A stretch of DNA of 64,000 nucleotides. It comes from Rapana venosa. Taxonomy: Eukaryota > Mollusca > Gastropoda > Neogastropoda > Muricidae. The notes under the pieces are model-generated. The model had not been told where the DNA came from and ran no database searches. It saw only the letters and a program-made list of their open reading frames with translations. The DNA is taken from the NCBI GenBank assembly GCA_028751875.1, contig CM054140.1, positions 27,371,538 to 27,435,537 of the forward strand, in the 5' to 3' direction. Positions 1-12,900 of this stretch are shown piece by piece (position 1 is the stretch's first letter; each line of letters begins with the position of its first letter). The translations under genes were made by a program, and so were the position numbers.

Positions 1-512
1 GAATCATTGAGTTTCTCAGTTTTGATAAGTAATTTACAAATGTTTAATCAAATTGCTGACGGCTCTTTTTGTGTCTTCAGGCAGTCAGAGTCATGATTGT
101 GAAACTGTTGTTGGTATACCCTTCATATGCCATTTCATATGTCAGTATTAATGCAGAATTGCAGTGCAGCCCTTTCCCCTACCACTCCCCTTCCACCCAC
201 AAGCTCCCCCCCCCCCCCCCATCCCATCACCACTACTACCAAATGGAAAAATGAATGGATTCTCTATGATCAGCATTTGATCTGTGTGTATGTGTCAGTG
301 TGTGTGTGTGTGTGTCCTGCTTTTCTTTGGAAAAAGGATTTTATCGTAATATAAGGTAGACTTGCAAAGATAGATTAACCCATTTGTTTCTTCTTTGTTT
401 TGTTCATTTTGCCATTCCTCATTGAATCTGTGAAATGTGTCAAAGGTGAACACTTGACCGATGGTCTGTTTGGGGTTTTACTTTGTTTTGGGTTTGTTTT
501 TTTGTTTTTCAG
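1..512 (+). other. RTEL1 intron (5' portion in window)
   Basis: No exon was recognised before the acceptor at 511-512. The stretch holds a C14 run near 207-220 and a short (TG)n near 300-315. A weak ttcag at 77-80 is followed by sequence that does not read as RTEL1. Confidence 0.6.
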
Positions 513-3500
513 ATCTGAAGAGGAATACTGAGGCACGTCAGATTGTGGGCAGTGTAACGGACATTGAAGATCTTGTGTCACATGGCTCAAAGAGCAAGTG
601 AGTACGATTTATATTTCCCCAGAAAAAAAGTTCATGAAGAAATGATGAGGTGGGTGGGGGGGAAACAACATTAATACATTTTTTCAGTTGGCATTTTAAA
701 ACATCATTTGGGCTCTATAGTTTTCATCCAACATTTAGTATTATATACTATGTGTCTTATTAAGTGTCATTTTGAGTATTGAAATAAGTGGAACATATAA
801 TAAGGTTGTTTTTTTATATAAAGTTTCCAGAGTTTTGTTGTTGTTTTAAAGAAGAAAAAAAGAGAAATGAATATTGACATCTGTAGTTTTGTCCTTAAAG
901 CCATCAAGGAAGAAAAGCAGAGAAAAATGAGCAGAGCACAGAACAAGAAAAAAGTGTATACATGTAGGGTTTATTTCTTTTTTCCCAGAATCTGTCCCTA
1001 CTACCTCGCCCGAGAACTGAAATCAGACGCTGACATCATCTTCATGCCCTACAACTATCTGCTGGATCCTAAGGTAAAGAAAAGGGGAAACAAGAGTTGA
1101 ACTTATTTGTTTACTTATAAGAAACCATGGCTTTTCTCTTTTTTTAAATTATGATTATTTTTTATGGCTTTTCTCTTTTGCGTAACTGTTTTCAGATGAG
1201 TAGATGTTTAGTTTGTTGAAGTAATATGCATTTCACAGTCCTTGTCAAATGTGAGTGGTATGTAGCTTCTGGTAAGCTTTGTCAGCCTGACATTTTATGT
1301 ACTTTGAAGGTTATGTACTTTTTGTAATGCTAGTCTTACTGGGCCTTACAATTTAAGTACTTAATATTATTGAGTGAAAAAAATATACTGAACCATACTG
1401 TTGAGAGACAACATTTCCATGAGAGAAAAAGCACTTTCAGTATTATAAGGAGCAAAATGAATTGTGAAAAACTGCTTAATCAAGTCTCCTGCCTTTTTTT
1501 TTCTTTTTTTTTTGGTCATTCAGAATGAAAAAAACTAGTGCGTAAATTTGAGCCAGAGACTGATATTTGATATCTCTTACATTGCAAACTGCTGTAAAAA
1601 ACATGTCATTGAGAATATGACACAACAAGATACTTGCCTAGTTTCATCATTGTGTTTGCTTTTTGGGCTTTATTTTCCGCTCTCCCAAGCTGCTTACATA
1701 ATTAATGGAATTGCTGTTTGTTCATGACTCACTTTTTTTCTTGTTTCTTTTCTAGTCTCGAAAAGCTCATGGGATTGAACTGCAAGGAAACATCATCATC
1801 TTCGATGAAGCGCATAACCTGGTGAGTCAGTACACTGAAAAATGTGTAGTTTTATTTCTTGTTTGTTTCAGTGATGTTGTTGGGTTTTGTTTTGCTTTGT
1901 TCATTTTATTTCTATAGGCCAAAAAATAATGTCCTTAAGCTTTTTTTTTCATTTTAAAATATGTTAATGTGTTATGTAAATTTGTAGACTATCATTTACA
2001 TCCAAGTGTGCGATAAACATTGAGTGATGTTGTACCATTTCTTTGACACAGGAGCGTATCTGTGAGGAGAGTGCGTCATTTGAGCTGAGTTCTGTGGAGC
2101 TGGCGACGGCCATAGAGGAGACCACACAACTGGGGATCAGACTGACAGAGATGGTCAGCTCCGAGACTGATGCTGGCGACATGGATGGAGCAGTGGGTAG
2201 GTCACAGCTGTCAGTTCCCCCCACTGTCAGCTCCTCTCAGCTGCTATCCAGTCTATCCCAGCTGGTGCTGATTATGGCAGAAACTGGCTGCTCTTGGACT
2301 TGGTAAAAGGAAGGGGTGCACTAATTTTGGTACTAGGCTCTGGACCCTTGACTGAGTTTTGCTGGATTTGCGTGCTGTGAGAAGTGAAGGAATGATAATT
2401 ATGCATTTTTAAAATTTCTGATCTTTTGTACTTTTGCTGGACCACAGGCACTCTAAACAATCATATTGAGAGTCATGATTCATGTGCACATGTAGGTCTG
2501 TGCCTGAATGGGTGATGCAACATTGTACTCTTTTAGATGTTTTTGTGGGTTTCTTTAAATCCAGGCTTTGAAAGCTATACATCAATATGAATTTACAGAA
2601 GTTATGTAGGAAACCTTGCTGGAATGTCTGACGGGTTCTGCATAAAAGAAGGCATGTTGCTGATTATGAAAAGTGATGTTGCATGTAACATTCATGTGTT
2701 TATCATGATGTTGATTATTGTGCGAGTGTACATTCTTCTTCTTCTTCCTTTTTGTCATGTTTCTCCCAAGGGAGGTTTGACATTGATGAGCCTTCTCCAT
2801 CTCTTTCTGTTTTGAGCTTCCTCCTTATTTATGCCCCTTTCTCTAAGATCATCTGCAATACAGGCAGCCCAGATTTGTACATTGAGGTACCTTTTATTGT
2901 AGCAACTCGGAAATGAATCAGAAGACGCCCCCCAAAAAAGTATTTATAATTTAAAATTGTATTCTACATTAGTGCTGTTTTAGCGTTTGCAGCATAGACC
3001 TATCATTAAATCTGATGTACCTCCCCTTTCTGCAGTCTTATGTGCCCCCTTCTCCAACTGCATTTTTGGGTTTTGTGTTATTTGTTTGTTTTTCTTTCAG
3101 GGGTGTTGGGTTGCAGGCTGAAATTTATGGTTGTTTTTGTTGCAGCTCCAGAATTCACTCTTGAAGACATTATCAAACTGAAAAGTGAGTATCGTTATCA
3201 TTGAAAAAAGCGATAACTACACAGAAAATGTGTAAGACTGTTTCCAAGTATAATTCTAGATAAAGCATTATGAGGTAATGGGTTGGGGGTTTTTTGTTTG
3301 CTTTTTTTGTGTGTTTTTTTAAAATAGTAATGCTTTGTTATTAAAGAAAGTGAATGGATTTTGCTTCTTTTTTCTGTTATACCTTATGGCTATCAGTTGA
3401 GAAAGTTTGTGAGGTTTGGCGGAAGGAAAGGAACCTGTCAATGTCAGTTTTTATGATGACAGTTAGTGTTGAGTATATAGCATCTAATTCAAAAACCATG

Positions 3501-3842
3501 TGTACACCATGTGCTCTTGCTCTGAAAGTGATACCAACACTTATTCTATCATATCCATGTGGGAACCTGCACATGTGGGCGTGGGCGTGCACACACAGAG
3601 CACAGACACAACACACACACATACTCAATACACACACACACAACCACATACACACACAAAACACACACACAGAGCATAGACACAACACACAGACACAACA
3701 CAACACAGACACAACACACATACACACACACAGAACACAGACACAACACACACAGACAACACACACACACACAAACACTTAACACAACACAACGACACAC
3801 TCAACACAACACACACACAACCACACACGCACACATACACAA

Positions 3843-3907
<65 letters not shown>

Positions 3908-6900
3908 TCTCTCTCTCTCACGATTTCTTCACTGCCCTGATCATGGTTGTGGCTGTTGGACAGAGACTCTTCTGGAGCTGGAGGAACTGATAGATGCTGA
4001 ACCACTCACGAACAGGGAGGTCACCAAACCTGGCATGTCAGTGTTTGTACTCTGTGTGTGTGTGTGTGTGTATTGTGTGTGTGTGTGTGTGTGCTGGAGC
4101 TGGAGGAACTGATAGACGCTGAACCACTCACCAACAGGGAGGTCACTAAACCTGGCATGTCAGTGTTTGTATTCTGTGTGTTGTGTGTGTATTGTAACTG
4201 TTGTGTGTGTTGTGTGTGTGTGTTTGTGTGCTGGAGCTGGAGGAACTGATAGACGCTGAACCACTCGCCAACAGGGAGGTCACTAAACCTGGCATGTCAG
4301 TGTTGTACTCTGTGTGTTGTGTGTGTATTGTAACTGTTGTGTATGTGTGTGTGTGTGTGTGCTGGGGCTGGAGGAACTGATTGACACTGAACCACTCTCC
4401 AACAGAGAGGTTACCAAACCTGGAATGTCAGTGTGTGTACTGTGGGAACTTAGTAGGAATTTAGAGTTCATGGTTTTGTTTGTGTTTGTAAGTGTGTGTC
4501 TGCATGTTTGTGTTTGTAAGTGTGGGTGTGTGCGTGCATGTGTGTTTGTTTGTGTGTGTGTGTTTGTGAGTGTGTGTGCATAATTATGTGTGCGAGTGCA
4601 TATTTGTGTGTGCGTATGTGTGCAAAAACCATGTGAATATCTGTTTATTGAAATTATAAAGTTAGGTATTGGTATTGGTGTGTATGTTTGTGTGCATCCA
4701 TGAAGGGCTGTCCTAAGTTTTACTCAGAAAATCTGTTTCCCAAGATATTGATTCTGATATGATGCTGTGTAAAACAGAGTTCTTTCAATGCAATTCGCTG
4801 CAGTGCAGTTTGTCCTGACATGTTCATTTCAGTATTCATTACACACCTAAACACGAGCTGAAACCAGCCACGTAGACACACATATGCACACCTCTAGTAC
4901 ACATGCATATTTCTCTCTCCTACTCTTAACTTGTGCAGACAGAATCCTTGTTTGTTTCAGGTTCATGTTTGAGCTGATGGCCAAAGTGAACATCACCTTC
5001 CACAACAAGAGTTTCGTCATCGACTTGATCGACAAAATGATCTCCCACTTTAACAGCGATGGTATGGGATTGGGAGGAAATCTTTTTGTGACAATTTTGT
5101 TCAAGTATGGCTGCAAGTCTTCGCTGCATTTGTTACCCCACAAATGTTTTGTATACCTTGCATCAGCCATCTGCTTGAATGTGAATCTGGTTTTGATTTT
5201 GCTTGCAGACATTTCGAGTTACCCTTTGTATCATCAGTAACTGTTGTGCATATTGAAATCTGAGATGTTTGTTTTGCTGAGTATAAACTACTTCTGAGTT
5301 GAAAATATGCTCTTTTTTTTTTAACCGAGAAATTATTGGAAAGATGTTGGGGAGAAAGGTGTTTACCACACTGTAATTAATTTTGTGGAAATGATTATCT
5401 GCATTTTATAAATGATTCATAATTGTTAGAATTGAACTGATTGGATCCTGTATCATAGAGGAGTGAAATTGTGGGGCTTGTTCATTGGAAGAAGTAAGTT
5501 TGTAGTGGGTTTGTTTTTTCCTCCATAAGTCATATTATCAGTTCAGTTCTGAATGACATGTACTTTTCCTGCTGTTGTTCCAGTGCTATGTGTAGTTCTG
5601 TCTGTAGTTATGTTTATTAGTAAACATGCTTTCATTAATTTTTGTACTGTGCTGCAGGAACCTCTGGTGCTTTACATTCTAAGGGAGCAGGCCTCTCAAA
5701 AGTTGTGGATGCTCTTAAGGTAGGGGTTGTGTGTGTGTAGACAGATCTGCATGTTTGTATGTGTGATTGGAAATGGATGATGGCGTGAAAGAGGAGTGAA
5801 TCGATGTGCTTTTTTGAGTGGTTGTGAATGTTTAGAATCAACAGTAAAGTGCCCTGAAGCTGACAGAGATAGGATGGTTTCTGTGGAAATCTTTCTCAGT
5901 ACTGTGGATATCTTGCATGCTCTTGTACATAAATGCGTGTGTTTTGGGGGGGGGGGGGGGGGGGGGATTTACAAGAATAGTATTTCTGTCAACACTAGGT
6001 ACAGTAACTAAAGTGGGTCGTATTTTGAAGAATATTGTAGGAAGTCACATGTCGAAGAATATTGTAGAGTAACAGTTCCAGTTGGCAGTTGACCAAAACT
6101 TCTTGATAAATGATCATCTCTGGAGGGATTCCACTCGGATTATCTTTCCACCTTGCAGGAATATATCCCTGGAATCTTTGCTACAGTCAAGTGCCTACTG
6201 TCTTTTTGTGTTCTCTTTTAAAGATCGTTAGTGGAAGTATCATGTGAGAAAGAAGGTGAAATCATGTTTCCCTTTATTCTCATGAACAGCTTGAGGTGGA
6301 GTGAGATGTATAGTTTTCTGCTGATCTTACCATCTGGCAGTTTGAATCTGAATGAGCTGCTCATTGCAGAAGTTTATGTTTTAGACAACAGGGTATTTTG
6401 TATTAAACGAGGGCACTTTTAGCATACAATTGTGATACAGAGTGTGTAACAACCTTTGACATAAACACCACCATTTTTTTTACTTTGCTTTTTTGCTTTT
6501 CAGATTATATTCAATCAGGAACCTGCAGAGAACAGTTCTGTCAGCCAGCACAGAGAGTCCCTAGCACAGCATTACAAGGTTGGTTGTCATGTGGGTTTGT
6601 ACTAATTGGATACGCATTGCTGGTAGAGTCATAGAATCAAAAAACTGGACTTGCATGAATGAAAAACATTAATGGAACTTTTATGTAGTGGAAGATATTA
6701 AACTAGCAATATTTTTTTAAGATCCAGTTGAACCAGTTAATTGTATGTTTAAGTAGCAATTGATGTTACCACTTGAGCAAGTAGCAATTGATGTTACCAC
6801 TTGAGCACATGTTTGATTCTATCTATCTATCTATCTGTCCCGTAGTCTGACGACCGTGGGGGCACCCTCAAAGACTCAACAATCAGTTCCCTCCATTCCT

Positions 6901-9900
6901 CTCTCTGTTCTGCCTTTCTCAGGGTTTTGTTGAGTTCTAGGCCTGTCCATTCACTTATGTTATCCTCCCAGCTCTTCCTTGGTCTGCCTCTTCTTCTTCT
7001 TCCTTGGACAGTGCCTTGTAAAACTGTCTTTGCAAGTCCTTTGGATCTTGTGACATGCCCATACCATTTAAGTTTACGTTTTTTTCACGATCGTTAGAAG
7101 GTTCTCATAGGGTCCAATGGTTTGCTGGATTCTGTTATGCACGCTTTCGTTGCTTATGTGGTCTTTGTAGGAGATGCCAAGGAGTCTCCGAAAGCATCTC
7201 ATCTCCACCGCCTGTACTCTTCTCTCCAAATCTGCAGTCAGGGTCCATGATTCACAGGCATACAGAAATATGGATATGACAAGGGAGCGCATTAGTCTGA
7301 TCTTGGAGATGAGTGAGATATTTTTATCTCTCCAGATGGTGTTTAGTTTTGACAAAGCTGTTATTGTCTGTGCAGTCCTGCATACTACTTCTGGCTTGGA
7401 TCCCTGGTCTGATACAATGGCTCCCAGGTACTTGAAGCTTTGAACTGTTTCCAGCTTCTAGTCATTAACCCTGATATCAGTGCTAATGCCGATGGTGTTA
7501 TTAGTCATCAGTTTGGTCTTCTCTGCACTGATTTCCATGCCGTATGTTTTGGAGGCCTTATTCAAGTGTTCTGTTAGGCTGGCAAGCTCTTTTTCTGATC
7601 CTGCTATTCCATCAATGTCATCTGCGAAGCGGAGGTTTGTGATCGTTCTGCCACCAATGCTGACTGATCCTTCATGATGTTCCAGTGCATCAGCCATGAT
7701 TCTCTCAAGGAAGATGTTGAAATAAGTGGGTGAGAGTAGACAGCCCTGCCTTACTCCAACTGTTGTTCGAAACCATTCTCCAATGTTGTTGTTGTAGTAC
7801 ACTGCACTGGTGGCCTCGCTGTACAGCTGTTTGATGACAATGATCAGGTTTGCATTGATGCTGTACAAATTCATGGTTGCCCACAAAGCTGCATGCCACA
7901 CCCTGTCAAATGCCTTCTTAAAATCGATAAATACGTGGTAAAGGTCTTGTTGATGTTGAAGGTACCGCTCACATAGTATTCTGAGGTTGAATATCTGTTC
8001 TGTTGTGCTGCGCCCTGCTCTGAAACCTGCTTGTTCCTCAGCAATGATGGTCTCTGCTTGTGGCTTCAGTCTATTCAATATTATCTGCAGCATGACCTTG
8101 CTTGGGTGGCATATGAGGCTGATTGTGCGGTAATTATGGCATTGTTGTAGATTTCCTTTCTTGGGGAGGGTGATGATGAGTGACTGTGTCCATGGTGTTG
8201 GCCATTTTCCTGTCTGCCAGATCTTGTTGCAGATTCTTAGTAGGGCGCTGATTATGGCTTCCCCTCCAGCTTGAACCAACTCAGCTGGAATGTTGTCAGC
8301 CCCTGCTGACTTTCCCTTTTTCAGCGATCTGACTGCTGTTTCCACTTCTTCTCGGAGGATAGGGTGACTGTCTGTGTCTTTGCTTGCGGGTACATTAAGG
8401 ACTTCTGGATCTCCTGCGGTTCTATAGTTATACAGTTCGGAGCAGTATTCTGTCCATCTGTTCAGAATATCCTGGTCGTCAGTGAGACACTTCCCATTTT
8501 TGTCTTGGATTGTTAAACCTTTTCCCTGTTTTGTGCTAGTCAGGTCTTTCACCAGCTGATATGCTTTCTTACTATTGTTTTTCTTGATGTTCTGTTCAAT
8601 GTCTTGGCACTGTTCACCGATCCATTTCTCTTTTGCGTCCGTCATGGACTTCCTGATTCTTTTGTTGACTGCCCTATATTGTTCTGCTCTTTCTTTTGTT
8701 TCATTTTTCTTTTCTTCAACTCTCTACACTTGTCGCATAGTTGTAGGATGTTAGGTGTGACCCATGGTTTTTTGACTGGTCGGTGTTTGCCAAGAAGCTC
8801 GCTTGCTGTTTCAGTCACTGCTGTATTGAAGCTATTCGTCAGTGTATCTATGTCTGAGTCTATCACAGTGAGTGCTGCAAACTTTCCACCTATCCTTGCT
8901 TGAAAAATTTCTAATACCTCTGGGTCCTTCAGCTTCTCGAGGTCAAATTTGATCCTGATGTTGTTCCGCTTGTGGATTTTCTTTAGACGTAGTCGGAAAG
9001 TCATCATCACAAGATCATGATCACTCCCTATGTCTGCTCCTGGAAAACTTCGTGTCTGTGCGATGTTAACGCTAGACTGAAACCGTCTTTTCACCATGAT
9101 GTAATCTATTTGGTTGTGGTGTTCTCCATTTGGGCTATGCCATGTCCATTTTCTGGATTTCTTGTGTGGGCCAAGTGTATTCACTAGCTGGAGGTGGTTG
9201 TTACTGGCAAACTCCAGGAGTCTCAAGCCTCTTTCATTTGATTGGTTATTACAATGTGGCCCACAAACGCCCTCCCAATCTTTCCATGCATCTTCTCCTA
9301 CCTTGGCGTTCCAGTCACCTTGCACAACGAGGATGTCTTTCTTGGGAGTTTGATTCAGAACCTCTTGTAGCTGGTCATAAAATTCTTCTATGGCTTCATC
9401 TGTGCAGTCTGATGTAGGGGCGTATGCCTGTACTACAGTTATGTTAAAGGGGGTTGCTCTCAGGTGGATGGTAATAAGTCTGCTGGACACAGGCTGACAG
9501 CTCATGACGGTGTTCACGGTGTCTTTGTGAACGAGAAACCCCACGCCGTGTTCATGTTTATCCTGTTTTCCACTGTAGTATAATTTGTGGTCTTCCTGGG
9601 TCGTTGTTTCTCCCATGTTTTCCACCTGACTTCGCAGAGCCCAAGGATGTGTCATTGATATCTGGACATCTCATGTGTCAGTTCTTCCACTTTGCCTGCA
9701 GCTCTTAGTGTCCGTACATTCCATGTGCCAATGATGGTGTTGTTTCTGGCACGGATTTTGTTGTGTTTTACATCAGTAGCATACTTTCGACCTCTGTCCT
9801 GATGAGCAACAGAAGGCGCGGTCCTTGGTAACCCGGGCGATGACCGATCCGGTATGGAGATTCAGGCTGTCTTTGTCATGGGTGTATCTTGGGCAAATCA

Positions 9901-12900
9901 AACCTGGCGGAGCCCATCCCTCTCCAGGTCAGATTTTTTGATTGGGTTTACTCCCCACATGTGGCAGGTGGTACTGGGTTACATGGTTACCAGTAGCAGA
10001 GGGAGTCTCTGACCTGACCACTCATTTTTGATTATGATTCATTTATATATGCAAAATTTCTGTATTGTGAACATGTTGCTGATAATGTGACACAAACGCT
10101 TTATTGTTCCCGTGTGCACAGAAGTATTTCCCATTAAGATGGATTTTCTACGTCCTACACAGTTTTCATTCTGACTACTGTCATGTCATGGATTCTTTTC
10201 TTTGCAATGAAGGCATGTTGCACATAAAAGCCAGGAAAGGTTGGGGTGGTTGTTTGGTTGTTGTTGTTTTTTTGGGGGAGGGGGGAGTTGTTTTTTGCCT
10301 TAAACTGTGTCATCCTTACCTACAACACTTTGGCTTGGACACAGTGTGTGACCTGAAGTGGATTTATATCTGTTTGGCACTAAATTTTATGTCTAGCAAC
10401 TAGTTGACTGTTTGACACTGACCGTTTATACCATTTTCTTGTTTTTAAGAAGATTCTGTCTGCTTTTACTGTGATTAGTCGATTCAGCAGTATTTTAGGC
10501 TAGGAAAGTAGGGATATGTAACAACAAAAACAACAGTTATCAGTTGAAACTTGTTGATTTTTTTAGCATTTGTCATCATATGGTACGAAAGAACTCACAG
10601 GAATCGAGCAATGAATGAATCTATGATTTACAGAGGGCAAGAAAAACCCCACACACAATGGCAACAGGCTTAATTTAAGTGTCACTGGTTTTCAGGTGCA
10701 TATTCAGCTGAAGGAGAACAACAGTCAGAAAAAGAAACTGGATTCCTGGGCTGCAACTGGTGCACAGGACAAGTCTGGTGAGTCTGCATATGTCTTGTGT
10801 GTGTTTGTGTGTGTGTGCATATGTGTATGTTTGCGCGTGTATTTGTGTTTGTGTGTTTTGTGAGTGAGCGTATGTGTGTCAGATCACTACATACTTTCAG
10901 GATGACATGGAAGCAAATGTTGACGTGGGTATCATTGGTATTTCACTGCTGACTTAACAGTTCAATCTGTTCACTTTAGCGGTTGAATGGATAGCATCAC
11001 AGGTCTTTAAGTATACATATGTTTTGCACTATGTATTTTGTTTCCCATAATAATTGATTGTGTAACAATAGTCAAAAGATTGATTGGTTGGTTGATTGAT
11101 AAGTCAGCAATGTTGAGATGAACTCCATAAACTGAAATATGATTACAAGTAATCACAATTGCCCACAAATACAACAGACAGAATGTTCTAATAAGCAAGA
11201 AACACTCCACTGCAGTCTCTGTGTATGTGTGTGTGTGCAAGTGTGTGTGCGTGCGTGCATGTGTGTATTATATATGTGTGTGTGTGTGCATGCGTGCATG
11301 GCTCGGTTGCAGAGCGCATACTGAGCTACTGGTGCTTCAGTCCTGGCTACAGCATGCAGGAGCTGAAGGCCCAAGGGGTCAAGTCCATCATCCTCACCAG
11401 CGGTACCCTCTCCCCCATCCAGTCCTTCACCGCAGAAATGCAGATGTAAGTCTGTTACTAACGACTTCGAAAAAAAAAAGAATTGTGAAAACTGATGGAA
11501 GGAAAAAATACAGGGCTGAACTTCTTAGAAAGAGGTGGGGAGGAGGTCAGAGTGAGGGTAGGACAGTTAAGCTTGATAGATTTAAGTATTGCACACACAC
11601 ACAAATGTACAGAGTGGAATGAAATTGTGTAATGAAAGTACTAGTTACACTGTAGTAAAGTTTAACATTTCATGTCTCTATTGGGCCTAAATAATATCAG
11701 ACTAAAGTATTCACTGTGTGATTACAGCACATCGTTCGACACACCACATTATGCTCTGTCATTGTGGTCTGAGTATCATCAGTTGCACTTTGTTTCCTAT
11801 TTTTTACTTCATTTTTTTTTTTTAGTTTTGCACTTTGGGCCTTTTGTGTTCTTGAATGCAGTGTGTGTGTGTGTGATTGTGTGTGTGCGTGCGGTTGTGT
11901 GCGTGTGTGTGCATGCGTGCGTGTTTGTGTTGCAGACCGTTCACCATCAGCCTGCAGAACCCCCATGTGATAGAGAAGCACCAGGTGTGGGTGGGCACGC
12001 TGGGCTGTGGGCCTGATGGGGCGCTGCTCAACTCCAACTACCAGAACAGGTCAAGCATTTCACCGCCCATTATTCGCATGTTCTGCTTTGGGGGATTTCC
12101 CCCCTTTATTTTCTAATTTGAAGATGATGTGTACCTTAAGTAGATGCTCAATGATATATGTAAAGGTCTTCGAAGGTTTTGTGAAGTTTTATTCAGTCTA
12201 TGGGGACGGGATAGCTCAGTGGTCGGAGCACTCGCTTTCCCCCAGCCAAGTTAAGCAGTGTCGAGCGTGGTTACCAGTTGGATGGGTGACCGTTTGCGCG
12301 CCTTGGCTTCAGTACAGTTCCCCCAGTTCACCCAGCTGTAAATGGGTACCTGCCCTCTTTAGGGCCAGGGAAGGTAAAGCAGCGAGGGAGAGGAGATGGG
12401 CGCCGCCCTCAATATGCTGGCCCTAGAGAAGTGAGGTCTCTGACGCCTCGCTCCCCTACGACCTTATAGGTTATGGGACTCCTTTACCTCCTTTATTCAG
12501 TCTATGGATGTGAATGAATAGTGTTTTCATTAGTATTTTGACCCAAAATGAAAAAATGCCTTAAAGTTGAGAAATAACTGTGTTTTTTTCAATTTATTTA
12601 TAATTTTCAGGTTCACGGATGCTTACCAGTCTTCACTCGGGAATGCCATTGGTGAGTAGGACACATTTGCCTTTCGTTTTTAACCAATGTTTGTCATCAG
12701 AAATTTAAGCGTCACTGCAGTATTGGTTTGAAAAACATGCAGAAATACTTCTTCTTCTTCATGTGCCCAGGTCTGTTGCAGACATCGGCGATCATGGCCT
12801 TCCATTCCTCTCTGTTGTCAGTTCTCCTGATGAGTTCATTTTTGGCGGATTCTTTCCTCGTTGCGTAGCTATTCAGACTGTCTGTGTATTTTGTGCGTTG

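Larger units (their letters stand above)
6819..10026 (-). mobile_element. RTE-type non-LTR retrotransposon, nearly full length, inactivated
   Basis: On the minus strand it reads 5' leader (about 10,026-9,760), AP-type endonuclease, reverse transcriptase, C-terminal region and a (GATA)n tail at 6819-6838. Order, length (about 3.2 kb) and a microsatellite-like tail instead of poly-A fit the RTE clade. The endonuclease resembles proteins often annotated as craniofacial development protein 2. The coding region is broken by an in-frame TGA near 9655, frameshifts near 9620 and 8690, and a TAG near 7458. A 7-bp direct repeat TTTGATT at 6812-6818 and 10027-10033 could be the target-site duplication, but it is short. 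It lies antisense in an RTEL1 intron. Confidence 0.88.

Noticed and set aside
3354..4005. Overlapping 120-140 codon frames on both strands
   Set aside because: They are translations of (CA)n/(CT)n; only the exon at 3964 is coding.
4094..4440. Copies 2-4 of the RTEL1 exon as genuine alternative exons
   Set aside because: They start directly after (TG)n with no AG acceptor, and reading through gives a stop in copy 2. They are treated as a repeat.
12230..12300. A 5S rRNA gene fragment
   Set aside because: The 5S-like blocks recur in the same context in four SINE copies, so they are part of the element.
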